Positions 8,591 to 17,447 of a stretch of DNA of 45,944 nt are shown one piece after another (position 1 is the stretch's first letter; every line of letters begins with the position of its first letter). The position numbers and the translations under genes are program-made. Source of the DNA: an uncultured Methylococcaceae bacterium (GTDB lineage: Bacteria > Pseudomonadota > Gammaproteobacteria > Methylococcales > Methylococcaceae); contig CAIZPP010000005.1 of the NCBI GenBank assembly GCA_903934875.1, positions 1 to 45,944 on the forward strand, written 5' to 3'. The notes beneath the pieces are model-generated. The model did not search any database. It was given only the letters and a program-made list of their open reading frames with translations, and was not told the origin of the DNA.

Positions 8591-9139
8591 ATGGCATCAA
8601 TCAGGCAGTGGTTTGTAATGCTGGCGCTTGCCATTCCCCTATTCTTGCAGGCGGCGGAACCGGCACGTTCAGGGTCGCTATCCAACTATCAGTTGGGTTC
8701 CGGGGATAAGATAAAAATCCAAGTCTACGGAGAGGATGGATTGAGCATGGAAACCAAGCTGACCGATGCCGGCACAATACTCTATCCCTTCCTCGGTGAG
8801 GTCCGTGTGGCTGGCATGACAGTCGGCCAATTGGCTGACCGCATCGTCGAGGGACTCAAAGGCCGTTACTTGGTCGATCCTAAAGTCAGCGTCAGTGTGC
8901 TGGAATACCGAGAGTTCTTTGTCAATGGCGAAGTCAAAAGCCCAGGTGCTTATCCTTACCAGCCCGGTTTAACGGTGCAAAAAGCGGTGTCGATGGCGGG
9001 TGGTTTTACCGAACGGGCATCGCATTCCGATATCACTTTAACAAAGGAAAAAGACCCTGATGGTAAACCAGGAAAAGTCGATCTAAGTGAGCCGGTTTCG
9101 CCCGGTGATGTGTTGACAGTAGAGCAGAGTTTTTTCTAA
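8591..9139 (+). CDS. Polysaccharide export protein (Poly_export/SLBB, Wza-like)
   Basis: This 182-aa exported protein has a signal peptide (FVMLALAIPLFLQA, cut near residue 22). The Poly_export motif follows, from YQLGSGDKIKIQVYGE through GTILYPFLGEVRVAGMTVGQL, with one SLBB-like domain (FVNGEVKSPGAYPYQPGLTV near residues 113-132). It is much shorter than E. coli Wza (about 380 aa), resembling short EpsA/VpsN-type periplasmic adaptors, and lacks a lipobox Cys. The stop and the next ATG overlap (TAATG at 9137-9141), so it is translationally coupled to the kinase. It likely bridges the inner-membrane copolymerase and the outer-membrane barrel. Confidence 0.9.
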   Translation: MASIRQWFVMLALAIPLFLQAAEPARSGSLSNYQLGSGDKIKIQVYGEDGLSMETKLTDAGTILYPFLGEVRVAGMTVGQLADRIVEGLKGRYLVDPKVSVSVLEYREFFVNGEVKSPGAYPYQPGLTVQKAVSMAGGFTERASHSDITLTKEKDPDGKPGKVDLSEPVSPGDVLTVEQSFF

Positions 9140-11472
9140 TGGGTGAATTGACAGCACAAAAAAATAATAGACGGGCTTTGCGGACGCAGCAAGAAGAGCC
9201 TGATTTAATCGGTGGCCTTGAGGAAGAGGAAATCGACCTTAAGCAATATTGGCATTTGCTGCGCAAATATCTGTGGGTCATCCTCGGACTGGCATCATTG
9301 GTGGCCGTATTGGTATCGCTGTTCGTTTCCACCATTCGACCAGTTTACCGTTCCACCGCAACCCTATTGGTGGAAGGCCAGGGTAACAAGGCTTTGACCT
9401 TGGAGGAAATATATCGTACGGATGCTTATCAAAATGAATACTTCCAAACCCAAGTGGAGATTTTGAAATCTCGCGACTTGGCGCGTAAAGTCATTAGTCG
9501 GCTCAAGCTGGGCGAAAAACCCGAATTCCTAGGCTATCCTGATGATAAGCCAATGCTGCCGTGGCGCGATTGGCTTGCTTGGTTGCCTGCACTGAAAATA
9601 CCTGGTGTTACAGGCGAAAATGTAAAACCCACGCCCGCATTTGCGCCCGATCCACAAGATGGGCTGATAGGAGTGTTCAAAAGCCGTCTTACCGTGGTGC
9701 CTAGGCGCAACACCCAATTGGTTGATATAAGTTTCGAGTCCAACGACCCCCGTTTGGCCAAGGAGATTGTTGACGCACTGGGCGAGGCTTTCATTGAAAG
9801 CAGTGTTGAGTCACGGGTATCCGTTACGCGCAAAGGATCAGAATGGTTAGGTGATCGCTTACAGGTATTACGGGACAAGCTCGCCGCTTCCGAAAAGCAA
9901 TTGCAGGACTATCTGGAGAAAGAGCATTTGCTTGATGTGGGGGGGGTGTTGACGCTGACTAGTAAAGAAGTGGACAGTAATAGCCAGCGTCTTGCCGAAC
10001 TGCGCAGCAAACGAGTCGCGGAGGAGAACCTGTATAATAAAATCCGCTCGCTAGGCGACAATGTGTATAAAAACATTGAGGTAGTGCCTGAGTTATATCA
10101 AGATAGCGGGGTGCAAAGCCTCAAAACAAAAGAAGCGGAAATTTTAGGCAGGATATCGGACCTAGGCCAGCGCTATGGACCCGACCACCCAAGTATGGTG
10201 TCGGCGCGTTCAGAACTTGAGTCCATTAATACCTTATTGCGCAGACAGATCAGCACTATCGTCAACGGTATTAAAAACCGCTACGATGTGGCCAAGGCTG
10301 ATGAACAGGCGGCATTGAGCAGTTTAGAGGCTAACAAGAGCCAAGTTCAGTTAATCGGGCGCAAGCAAGGCATGGTCAGAGAGTTGCAGCAGCAGGTTGA
10401 ATCGAACAAAAAGCTTTATGAGACGTTTTTTGACCGCTTTAAAGAAACTTCCGAAGCCGCCGACCTGAAGGCACCAAACATCCGCTTCATAGACAGGGCT
10501 AATTTCTCGGTGACACCGGTTAAGCCGAAAAAGTCAATGATTGTAGGGCTTAGCTTTGGCGGGACTGCTTTCATCTGTATTTTGCTCGCACTACTGCTAG
10601 AGCGTGTGGATTCAACACTGAAAACCCCCGATGATATTGAGTCCAAGCTCGGTGCTGCTGTGGCAGTGCTCGGGGTCATCCCGCTGTTCAAGGAAAACAA
10701 GCGGAGGGCAATCGAGAATCAGGAAGTTGGCCGAATGGTGCAGTTTTTCCCTAAGTCCAGTTTTGCCGAAGCAATACGCACAGTGCGTACTAGCATGGTG
10801 CTTTCCGCACTGGACCGCCAGCACAGCGTTTGGTTAATTACCTCATCTGTGCCGGGAGAAGGAAAGACTACCTTGGCTATGAACATTGGGTTCGCGTTGG
10901 CACAAATGGAGACAGGCGGGGTGTTGTTGATTGACGGCGACTTACGCCGTGCCAACCTGGGTAAGCGCTTCGGACTGCCTTCACGAGCGTTGGGGCTGTC
11001 GCATATCCTCGCCCATGAGGCGGAAATAGATGCATGCATCCATAATATTCCCGACACTAAACTGGATATCATGCCAGCGGGTTTGATCCCCCCCAACCCT
11101 TCGGAATTGCTATCTTCGCAAAGATTTTCCCAGCTACTGGAAAATTTGCAATTGCGCTACAGCGTTATCCTACTCGATTCGCCCCCGGTGCATAACGTCA
11201 GCGATGCCTATTTGCTTGCCCAGTATGTGCAATCGGTTATTTATGTCATACATGCAGACAAGACCCCTGTGGACTTTGTCAAGCGCGGCATGAAAGGTTT
11301 GCTGCATTTTGGCGATTCCGTGCCCAGTGTTATCCTTAATAAGATCGATTTCGATAAAAAACACCGCTATGGCGGCTACTATAATAATTATTATTACCAA
11401 CATTACTATTCGAAGAACCCGTATGGGGACGACAAGACCCCGTCTGAGGAAAGCCGCAAACAAGAAGCTTAG
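9139..11472 (+). CDS. Wzc-type polysaccharide copolymerase / BY-kinase
   Basis: This 777-aa inner-membrane protein has an N-terminal Wzz domain (transmembrane segment about 43-63), a long coiled-coil-rich periplasmic region, and a second transmembrane segment (about 466-485). The cytoplasmic BY-kinase domain has Walker A SVPGEGKTTLAMN (about 569-581), Walker A' VLLIDGDLRR (about 595) and Walker B SVILLDSPPV (about 675). The C-terminus is a strong tyrosine cluster (nine Tyr in about 20 residues near 742-764), the usual autophosphorylation tail. Such kinases control chain length and export by cycling phosphorylation, reversed by the phosphatase encoded downstream. A G8 run (9939-9946) lies inside the gene. 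The next 600 bp contain repeat elements that split the operon. Confidence 0.95.
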   Translation: MGELTAQKNNRRALRTQQEEPDLIGGLEEEEIDLKQYWHLLRKYLWVILGLASLVAVLVSLFVSTIRPVYRSTATLLVEGQGNKALTLEEIYRTDAYQNEYFQTQVEILKSRDLARKVISRLKLGEKPEFLGYPDDKPMLPWRDWLAWLPALKIPGVTGENVKPTPAFAPDPQDGLIGVFKSRLTVVPRRNTQLVDISFESNDPRLAKEIVDALGEAFIESSVESRVSVTRKGSEWLGDRLQVLRDKLAASEKQLQDYLEKEHLLDVGGVLTLTSKEVDSNSQRLAELRSKRVAEENLYNKIRSLGDNVYKNIEVVPELYQDSGVQSLKTKEAEILGRISDLGQRYGPDHPSMVSARSELESINTLLRRQISTIVNGIKNRYDVAKADEQAALSSLEANKSQVQLIGRKQGMVRELQQQVESNKKLYETFFDRFKETSEAADLKAPNIRFIDRANFSVTPVKPKKSMIVGLSFGGTAFICILLALLLERVDSTLKTPDDIESKLGAAVAVLGVIPLFKENKRRAIENQEVGRMVQFFPKSSFAEAIRTVRTSMVLSALDRQHSVWLITSSVPGEGKTTLAMNIGFALAQMETGGVLLIDGDLRRANLGKRFGLPSRALGLSHILAHEAEIDACIHNIPDTKLDIMPAGLIPPNPSELLSSQRFSQLLENLQLRYSVILLDSPPVHNVSDAYLLAQYVQSVIYVIHADKTPVDFVKRGMKGLLHFGDSVPSVILNKIDFDKKHRYGGYYNNYYYQHYYSKNPYGDDKTPSEESRKQEA

Positions 11473-11604
11473 GGGACTGTTGTGGCGCCTTTAGTAAAGC
11501 GTTTCTTCCCCCCTGCATTTCTTCCAAGCAGTGCGAACATCTTGTCCGCTATGTCAGTGGGCGTGATTCTTGCGCTCCTTGGGAGGAGTCAAAGCTTACT
11601 ACCT
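11473..11604 (+). other. Possible truncated ORF before a MITE-like element
   Basis: An open frame begins at GTG 11482 (MAPLVKRFFPPAFLPSS... with a hydrophobic stretch NILSAMSVGVILALLG) and runs into the element at 11605, which supplies the rest up to a stop at 11682. It reads like the N-terminus of a membrane protein cut by the element. I do not recognise it, and it may be non-coding. Confidence 0.25.
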
Positions 11605-11727
11605 TACAGCGTTCTCAACATCAAAGAGTTACTTGTCGAGCCATATCATTTTGCAAAGCAATTCACACACAGGATAGTTTAAATGAGTGTTCTTTATTAT
11701 TTTTCTTTGGTAAGAATAAACGCTGTA
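11605..11727. repeat. MITE-like element, beta type
   Basis: This 123-bp element starts TACAGCGTTCTCAACATC and ends GGTAAGAATAAACGCTGTA, with TA at both edges. It has the AAAGAGTTACTTG left block and an internal block (ATATCATTTTGCAAAGCAAT) shared in inverse orientation with 21422-21544, 32824-32944 and 45814-45938. Confidence 0.85.
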
Positions 11728-11942
11728 CATGAATGCAAATCGGGACTCCTTGCGGCGAAAAATTGCAAATAGGCCGTTTTGACGGTCAACAAAATACGTT
11801 GCCAAAAACGACGGAACACGGCTACGGCTGTTGCGCACTATCGCGTTGAGGGGAGTCAATAAGTGCATTATTATACGCGTTTAAATGATTGGTTAGCATA
11901 CATTTCAGAAATGGGTATGTGAAGCATGGGGATATATTTATG
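11728..11942. repeat. Core sequence between two elements, homologous to 21304-21421 (inverted)
   Basis: From CATGAATGCAAATCGGGACT to about 11865 the sequence aligns, in reverse complement and with substitutions and small gaps, with the DNA between the two element pieces at 21.3-21.4 kb. Shared landmarks are TGCAAATCGG, ATAGGCCGTT, ACGGCT and CTGTTGCGC. The element pairs plus this core may be one larger modular mobile element. No ORF is conserved between the two copies. Confidence 0.6.
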
Positions 11943-12092
11943 TACAGCATTTTCACCATTAAAATAAACATAATAAAGGGTATTCAGCTAACGTTTCAAG
12001 ATAACTGAATATCTTGCCCCTTCATTCCATCTATCAAGTAACTCTTTGATGTTGAAAATGCTGAAGTATATTTTTAAGATGAAAACGCTGTA
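11943..12092. repeat. MITE-like element, alpha type with nested end
   Basis: This 150-bp element runs from TACAGCATTTTCACC to AAGATGAAAACGCTGTA. It contains the inverted repeat ATTCAGCTAACG/...AACTGAAT and an extra internal end (CAAGTAACTCTTTGATGTTGAAAATGCTG, about 12034-12063) before the final end, so it looks nested or recombined. The last base (A 12092) is the A of the next gene's ATG. Confidence 0.8.
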
Positions 12093-12838
12093 TGATCGAC
12101 TTACACTGCCATATACTACCGGGTATTGATGACGGTCCTAAAACCTTGGGCCAATCTCTGGCGATGGCCCGCCATGCTCTCAGCAACGGTATCAGGCTCA
12201 GCGTTGCCACCCCGCATATTCACCTTGGATGCTATGACAACAACTTCGACAGTATCCGGGACGCACAACAAAAGTTCCAACAAGCATTGGCAGAAGAAGG
12301 TATTGCATTGCAGCTTGGCATGGCGGCTGAGGTGCGCGTGGATGCTCATTTGCCGGGCTTGGTCGAAGCTGGGAAATTGCCCTTCCTAGGGAATTGGGAG
12401 GGATATCTCGCTTTGTTGATCGAGTTCCCCGACAACCATTTACCCGCAGGGTCCGAAGCGCTGGTCCTATGGCTGATTGACCGGGGTATCCTGCCTGTAA
12501 TTGCTCATCCCGAACGTAACCGAGCTTTCGTGAGCCATCCTAACAAGCTAATACCGTTTGTGGAACTCGGTTGCTTGATGCAAATTACCGCCGCCTCGCT
12601 GACCGGACTGTTCGGCACGGACGTGCGGCAATATGCGGTCTCATTGGTGCGACAGGGTTTGGTTACCTTCATGGCATCTGATGCCCACAATCTCGAAAAG
12701 CGCAGCCCTAACATGCTGCCGGCGCTGGATCGCCTGCATGCCTTGATCGGTAGAGAAAAGGCAGATGATTTGGTCAATGGCAACCCGCAAAAATTGTTGG
12801 GGCAAATACAGCATTCTCAACATCAAAGAGTTACTTGA
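12092..12838 (+). CDS. CpsB/YwqE-type PHP tyrosine-protein phosphatase
   Basis: This manganese-dependent PHP-domain phosphatase dephosphorylates BY-kinases such as the Wzc-like protein just upstream. Metal-binding blocks are visible: IDLHCHILPGIDDG at residues 2-15, ATPHIHLG near 39, AEVRVDAHLPG near 79, VIAHPERNRAF near 136, and MASDAHNLEKRSP near 193. At 248 aa it is typical. The start is firm because the family begins MIDxHCHILPGIDDG, yet ATG 12092 begins at the last base of a repeat element and no ribosome binding site is visible. The last roughly 10 residues (HSQHQRVT region) and the stop are encoded by the next element (12807-12928). Both gene ends are therefore element-derived boundaries. 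Confidence 0.93.
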   Translation: MIDLHCHILPGIDDGPKTLGQSLAMARHALSNGIRLSVATPHIHLGCYDNNFDSIRDAQQKFQQALAEEGIALQLGMAAEVRVDAHLPGLVEAGKLPFLGNWEGYLALLIEFPDNHLPAGSEALVLWLIDRGILPVIAHPERNRAFVSHPNKLIPFVELGCLMQITAASLTGLFGTDVRQYAVSLVRQGLVTFMASDAHNLEKRSPNMLPALDRLHALIGREKADDLVNGNPQKLLGQIQHSQHQRVT

Positions 12839-12928
12839 TAGCTAGTGGGTGGTGCTGGATATACGTTTATATGGAAGGGATAACTGTATATCATTTTGTA
12901 GTTTTATGATAAAGATGAAAACGCTGTA
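12807..12928. repeat. MITE-like element, alpha type, overlapping the phosphatase 3' end
   Basis: This 122-bp element starts TACAGCATTCTCAACATC, has the AAAGAGTTACTTGATAGCT block, and ends GATGAAAACGCTGTA; TA at both edges. It provides the last ten codons and the TAG stop (12836-12838) of the phosphatase. Confidence 0.88.
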
Positions 12929-12986
12929 CATGAAGATATTTCCAAGTGTGTTAATACATGGCAAGGAGTCCCAGTTTGTATTTATG

Positions 12987-13139
12987 TAGAGCATTTTTAT
13001 CTTACAAAGGAAAATAATAAAGGAGCCTCAATTAAACTATCTTGTGGGTACATGCCTTGCAAAATTATATAACCTAAAAGTAACTTTTTGATGTTAAAAA
13101 TGCTGTAACAAGTAACTATTCGATATTCAAAACGCTGTA
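12987..13139. repeat. MITE-like element, beta type with duplicated end
   Basis: This element is 153 bp. The left end TAGAGCATTTTTATC is slightly degenerate. A first right end stops at 13107 (AAAAATGCTGTA) and a second, related 32-bp end (13108-13139, ...ATTCAAAACGCTGTA) follows directly. The last A is the A of the next gene's ATG. The 25 bp before it (GGAGTCCCAGTTTGTATTTATG) resemble those before 21422. Confidence 0.82.
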
Positions 13140-13813
13140 TGACAAGAAAACTAGCGTGGTTTCCCATTGCTTTATTGATATTGGCAGCGGGATATTGCTT
13201 CCGCATGGCATTGGCGGATGTCTGGGCCACGCAGGTCCGCTATGAACTGGGGCAACCCCGTCTGTCTGACGAAGAATGGCTGCGTACCGGGCAAATACTG
13301 AAGCAGTCTCTATTGCTCGCACCGGATCATGCTTCGAATTTGGAGTTGGCAGGGCAGTTTTACCAAGTTCAAGGTTATCGGCAGGCTCTGCCACAAGCTC
13401 CAGTTGACCGTTCTGACAGCCGAAAGAAGGCATTGAACTATTTTCGTCAAGCTGTCACGCTAAACCCGGCGTGGCCTTACCTTTGGGATCGGTTGGCCTT
13501 GACGAAAATGAGCCTTCAGCAATTTGACCGGGAATTAAGCGGTGCGCTTGACCGCGTTGTAAAACTGGGACCGTGGGAAAAAACGCTGCAATACAACGCC
13601 GCAATCATCGGGATGGCCTCTGCCGAACAACTTGATATGCTTGGTCGCGCGGCGATGTATTTTGCTATGGAGCAGAGTTTAAAGATGCAAGACCAGGATA
13701 CGCAAAAAACTTTGCTGGCTCAATTCAAACTTAAAAAACTTTGTATTGGGATTGAAGCTTTTAGTGTCAGTCTGCCGATTTTAAGTAGGCGGTGTGCAGA
13801 TAAAGCATTTTAA
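13139..13813 (+). CDS. VpsP-like polysaccharide biosynthesis protein with TPR-like region
   Basis: This 224-aa protein has one N-terminal membrane segment or uncleaved signal (LAWFPIALLILAAGYCF) and then a predicted periplasmic helical region with TPR-like spacing (KKALNYFRQAVTLNPAWPYLWDRLALTK near residues 97-125). The pattern and operon position fit the VpsP family of EPS operons, whose biochemical role is not established. ATG 13139 begins on the final base of a repeat element with no visible ribosome binding site; internal in-frame starts would remove the membrane segment, so this start is preferred. It is followed 14 bp later by the carbohydrate-binding-like gene. Confidence 0.65.
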   Translation: MTRKLAWFPIALLILAAGYCFRMALADVWATQVRYELGQPRLSDEEWLRTGQILKQSLLLAPDHASNLELAGQFYQVQGYRQALPQAPVDRSDSRKKALNYFRQAVTLNPAWPYLWDRLALTKMSLQQFDRELSGALDRVVKLGPWEKTLQYNAAIIGMASAEQLDMLGRAAMYFAMEQSLKMQDQDTQKTLLAQFKLKKLCIGIEAFSVSLPILSRRCADKAF

Positions 13814-13827
13814 TTTGAAGTGGATTG

Positions 13828-14925
13828 ATGCTACAGGCAAACCATTATAGCCGTGTTCGGGTAAAGCATGTCATTAGCTTGTTTTTAGTTTATGTGCTAT
13901 TAGCGCGGGGGGGGCAAGCCCGTGCTAACGATAGGTATGGCAACTTATTTCCAAACGGCGGCTTTGAGGACGCAGCCCCGAAGTGGACTTCGAGTGTCAA
14001 TGATCCTGCACAGTCGGGCGCGCTGGTCTTGTCGAATTCACCGCAGGCTAAAGAGGGGCGGCAATCCGCCATGCTTTCGTTGCCGGGGCAAGGTTCAGCG
14101 AGCCTTGCAAGCCCTCTCGCAGCGGTGGAAGCCGGTGAGGATTACCTGTTTAGCCTTTGGTACCGCTCCGAGGGTTTTAGCAAAGATGGCCGTTATGCCG
14201 GGGTCAATGCATCTTACCGGTTGGCTTGGTATTCTGCAGATAAGATGGTGCTAGGCCAATTTAACATTGGCCTGCCTTATGGCGCAAAGCCAGAATGGTC
14301 ACAACAAATCCGCACTTTGAGTGCTCCTAAGAATGCGGCCTACCTAGGCCTATCCTTGGCCATGAACGCTGGCGAAAAGTGTCCGCCTTCGACGCTTTGG
14401 ATAGACCATATCCAACTCCGCCACTGGCCTGATGAGGCTAAAATGGGGGGAAAGACTATCAGGTTTCATATAGGCACTCAAGGATATTTTAGCCAAGAGC
14501 TGTTCCGCAAAGTGTGGGATGACGATGCCGACGACGGTTTTGCGGCGATTGCCAATACCCGCTTTGTCAGCAAAGCGGGCTATCTGGCTGGGGGGATGTA
14601 TACACGGCTACTCTCTCCTGGCGTCTATCGGGTTACCTTCCGGGTAAAAGTGGGGAATATTCCAACCGAGCCTAAGTCAATTTTGCAATGGGATATCAAT
14701 ACTGCCGATACGGGGAAGCTGAGGGACGGAATGCTGTACTCGAACGATTTTACGGCAGAAAAAGTTTACCAAGATTTTACTTACCGATTCGTGGTGGTTC
14801 CAAGCTCGGCTTGGGTGGATTTTCGCGCCTACTGGCTAGCTTCGGTGACTACATGGATTGATACGATTACTGTTTCCGAAGAGAAAATCTTTACTGGGGA
14901 TGACCTTAAAATGCTGCTAGAGTAA
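13828..14925 (+). CDS. Secreted two-domain carbohydrate-binding-like protein
   Basis: This 365-aa exported protein has a signal peptide (VISLFLVYVLLARGGQARA, cut before NDRYG). After it, NLFPNGGFEDAAPKWT begins a jelly-roll, CBM-like domain typical of proteins that bind or coat polysaccharides, and a second beta-rich domain begins near residue 215 (KTIRFHIGTQGYF). No catalytic motif is evident. TTG 13825 is an alternative start one codon upstream. A G8 run (13907-13914) lies exactly in the signal-peptide coding part, where a slip would abolish export. It sits between the VpsP-like gene and the lyase-like gene, suggesting a role in EPS binding or processing in the periplasm. Confidence 0.65.
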   Translation: MLQANHYSRVRVKHVISLFLVYVLLARGGQARANDRYGNLFPNGGFEDAAPKWTSSVNDPAQSGALVLSNSPQAKEGRQSAMLSLPGQGSASLASPLAAVEAGEDYLFSLWYRSEGFSKDGRYAGVNASYRLAWYSADKMVLGQFNIGLPYGAKPEWSQQIRTLSAPKNAAYLGLSLAMNAGEKCPPSTLWIDHIQLRHWPDEAKMGGKTIRFHIGTQGYFSQELFRKVWDDDADDGFAAIANTRFVSKAGYLAGGMYTRLLSPGVYRVTFRVKVGNIPTEPKSILQWDINTADTGKLRDGMLYSNDFTAEKVYQDFTYRFVVVPSSAWVDFRAYWLASVTTWIDTITVSEEKIFTGDDLKMLLE

Positions 14926-14938
14926 GCGTTCTTAAAAT

Positions 14939-17128
14939 ATGATCCAAACCCTTTTAATTACGATGCTGCTGCTGGCAATGGGTGTCGCTGCTGCGCAGCC
15001 AAGCGTAGACTTGGCAACGCTGGTGAACAAGGCGGAGCATTGGCCTGCTGTGATTCCTATCCAGCAGACCGACCCGGTGAACAAATACTTCTATTTGAAA
15101 ACCGCTTCGGAGTTTCTGCAAGACATCTATGGCAAGGCCGGATACTACCTAAAGCAACCTAAACCTTATCCAAACATGGGGTTTAATGTCGGAAATGCCA
15201 ACTGGTTGGCTTATGCCTATTCACTCAATGGCGACGAGGCATATGCGCAACTGGCGGCAAACTATTTAGAGCAAGCCCATAGTCTCATTGTGGAGCCGCA
15301 GGAGCACAAAAAAAATACCACGCCAAGCAACTTGGCCGTTGTTGACCTCTACTTCATCGAGCAGTGCTTGCAGAAAAGCACGGCCTATACCACTCAACAC
15401 AAGCAATGGATACGCGAGATCGCCTTAAAGGCAATGCCGTCGTTCCCGCAAGACACTGTCGAATACGGCTCATTCAACCGTTCCTTCTTGTCTGCGTTGA
15501 CTGGTGAGGCGCTGCTGGCGCTGGTGCCTAACGCTCCCGATGCCGCTAAATGGCGCAAATTCATTGACACGGTATGGGGATACTGGTGGCAATTCCGCGA
15601 CCAAGACGAAAGTAGCGACCACTACACCGCCTTGTGGTTTCGTTATTTGCTGGAGTGGATTGAAATCCGCGGAGTAAGTAAGGAGTTCTGGACAGATTCC
15701 GGCGTGAAGAAGCTGATGGAACGCTATCTCTACATCGTTTTTCCCATGGGTGCATTTCCGCATTACTCGGATAGTGCGGGCTGGAACGTCACTTGGGGGC
15801 ACTGGGTCTATATTTTTGAGTCCTGCGCGACGCATTACCGGGATGGGCGCTTCAAGTGGGCAGCTCGCCGCATTTATGATTATGGCAGCAATCGCATCGA
15901 AAAGCTTGGCAGTTGGAGTTATACCGGTGAAGAGGCCGGCTGGTCGCTGTTGCGGGCCTATGCAATTGCCGATGACACCATTCAGGAGATGCCACGGGAA
16001 TACGATGTGGCCTTGTTGATGCGGCATAAAATAGTGCAGCGGAGTGAATCGGAGCGCAAAGCTACCCAGCAGTCCTTCGATCTACTGCCGGAGATGGCAC
16101 CAGACAAGTTGGTCTTCTACGGTGGCAGCAACCGCGATGCCCTTTCTCTTCTCGTGGATGCTGTCGATCAATCCGGGCACAGTCACAATCGTCATCCTGC
16201 CTTGCTGGCCTTGGCCGACCACCAGTCCGTGCTGGTAATGTCCCTTGCTTACATGGAACGCCGTCAGGAAGACCACAACATGCCGCTACTTTACGATACC
16301 GAGGGCTATCCTTACGATAATACGCCTTACTATATCAAAAGCACGAATAACCAGCTTGAGGATGCGGTTGCCGTTGACTTGGGCTCGGTTGGGTACGGCA
16401 AAATCCGCGAGAAAAATTTCCACGGCTACCCCGCTGTCATCGAGCGGGAGATTGTTTTCATCAAAAATGCCGGGGTTGTGGTGAAGGATACATTGTCGCT
16501 GGGCCACAATCTGGACACACGCTGGGGGCAGAATTATCGGGTGCGCAACCTAGGTCCGGATTATGGTGCTAATTGGGCGAATACCTATCTCGGTGAGTGG
16601 GTCCCGTTGCGCGGGCTTGGGATAGGCGCACCTGTTTACACACGCTGGCGCAACAGCCCGCGTGATTTGCTGATCTACTTCCTGCCGGAAAAGAACGCTA
16701 GCCTGCAGGTTGTGGATGAAGGCTTGAAAGACAGTACCCTGCCACTGCCACTCCGTCTACAATATGTCTTACGCGGGCCGATGAAAAATGACACCCCGCA
16801 GACAAGTACTGCGCTGCTGCTGCCGCATGACCCGGGCGATGGAAAGCCTTTTGCAGATTCCGTGAAGATTCTAGCCAACGATTCGCTACATACCGTAGTG
16901 CAATTCAAGGATGCCAACGGATTTATCAATTTGGTGGTGCTGAACAGTAGCGGTGGGGCGATTACCGTCGGCAAATTATACACCGATGCCAAGCTTGCCT
17001 ATGTGCAGAGCCAAGGTGGCAAGGTGAAAAGCGTCAGTCTTTACGGTGGCAATAAGCTCACTCTAGGTGGCAAAGATTTGGCGAAACTCGCCCCGCAACC
17101 GAAGGTGAACGAGGTACCGCCGCCATAG
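14939..17128 (+). CDS. Secreted heparinase II/III- or alginate-lyase-like protein
   Basis: This 729-aa protein has a signal peptide (LLITMLLLAMGVAAA). The N-terminal half (about 40-360) is helical, like the (alpha/alpha) toroid of polysaccharide lyases (WLAYAYSLNGDEAYAQLAANY, HYTALWFRYLLEW). The C-terminal half is beta-rich and begins with DAVDQSGHSHNRHPALLALA near 408, comparable to the HxH-containing heparinase II/III domain. It would act on polysaccharide in the periplasm, for example trimming the EPS. Substrate and activity are not readable from sequence, and a non-catalytic role is possible. It is the last gene before a strong hairpin. Confidence 0.65.
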   Translation: MIQTLLITMLLLAMGVAAAQPSVDLATLVNKAEHWPAVIPIQQTDPVNKYFYLKTASEFLQDIYGKAGYYLKQPKPYPNMGFNVGNANWLAYAYSLNGDEAYAQLAANYLEQAHSLIVEPQEHKKNTTPSNLAVVDLYFIEQCLQKSTAYTTQHKQWIREIALKAMPSFPQDTVEYGSFNRSFLSALTGEALLALVPNAPDAAKWRKFIDTVWGYWWQFRDQDESSDHYTALWFRYLLEWIEIRGVSKEFWTDSGVKKLMERYLYIVFPMGAFPHYSDSAGWNVTWGHWVYIFESCATHYRDGRFKWAARRIYDYGSNRIEKLGSWSYTGEEAGWSLLRAYAIADDTIQEMPREYDVALLMRHKIVQRSESERKATQQSFDLLPEMAPDKLVFYGGSNRDALSLLVDAVDQSGHSHNRHPALLALADHQSVLVMSLAYMERRQEDHNMPLLYDTEGYPYDNTPYYIKSTNNQLEDAVAVDLGSVGYGKIREKNFHGYPAVIEREIVFIKNAGVVVKDTLSLGHNLDTRWGQNYRVRNLGPDYGANWANTYLGEWVPLRGLGIGAPVYTRWRNSPRDLLIYFLPEKNASLQVVDEGLKDSTLPLPLRLQYVLRGPMKNDTPQTSTALLLPHDPGDGKPFADSVKILANDSLHTVVQFKDANGFINLVVLNSSGGAITVGKLYTDAKLAYVQSQGGKVKSVSLYGGNKLTLGGKDLAKLAPQPKVNEVPPP

Positions 17129-17205
17129 GTATAGGAACATCCTAGAATTTGCACTTCGTAATACTAGCTACCCCCTAATCGCTACAAAAATGAATGAAGT
17201 GTAGA

Positions 17206-17282
17206 AGGATGGGCAAAGGCCGCTAGGCCGTGCCCATCAAACCGCCCAAGATGGGCACGGCCTAGCGGCCTTTGCCCATCCT
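17206..17282. repeat. Long perfect palindrome, possible terminator/REP
   Basis: The 33-bp arms 17206-17238 and 17250-17282 are perfect reverse complements, separated by an 11-bp loop. There is no T-run after it on the plus strand. It lies between the EPS operon and the rfbF cassette and may stop read-through both ways, or be a mobile palindromic repeat. Confidence 0.85.
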
Positions 17283-17447
17283 ACCAATCAGCCGTTTTTA
17301 GACTGATACGGGAGTAGAGAAATGCTGTGAAATTCTGTTATGATATAAAATTTGATTGCCAATAAACTACGAGAAGGCGTTTCGCGACGCTCTTGTTGGA
17401 CCAACCCAGTCGAGTTGGATGTGATTATCCAAAATGGAGTCGTTGCA

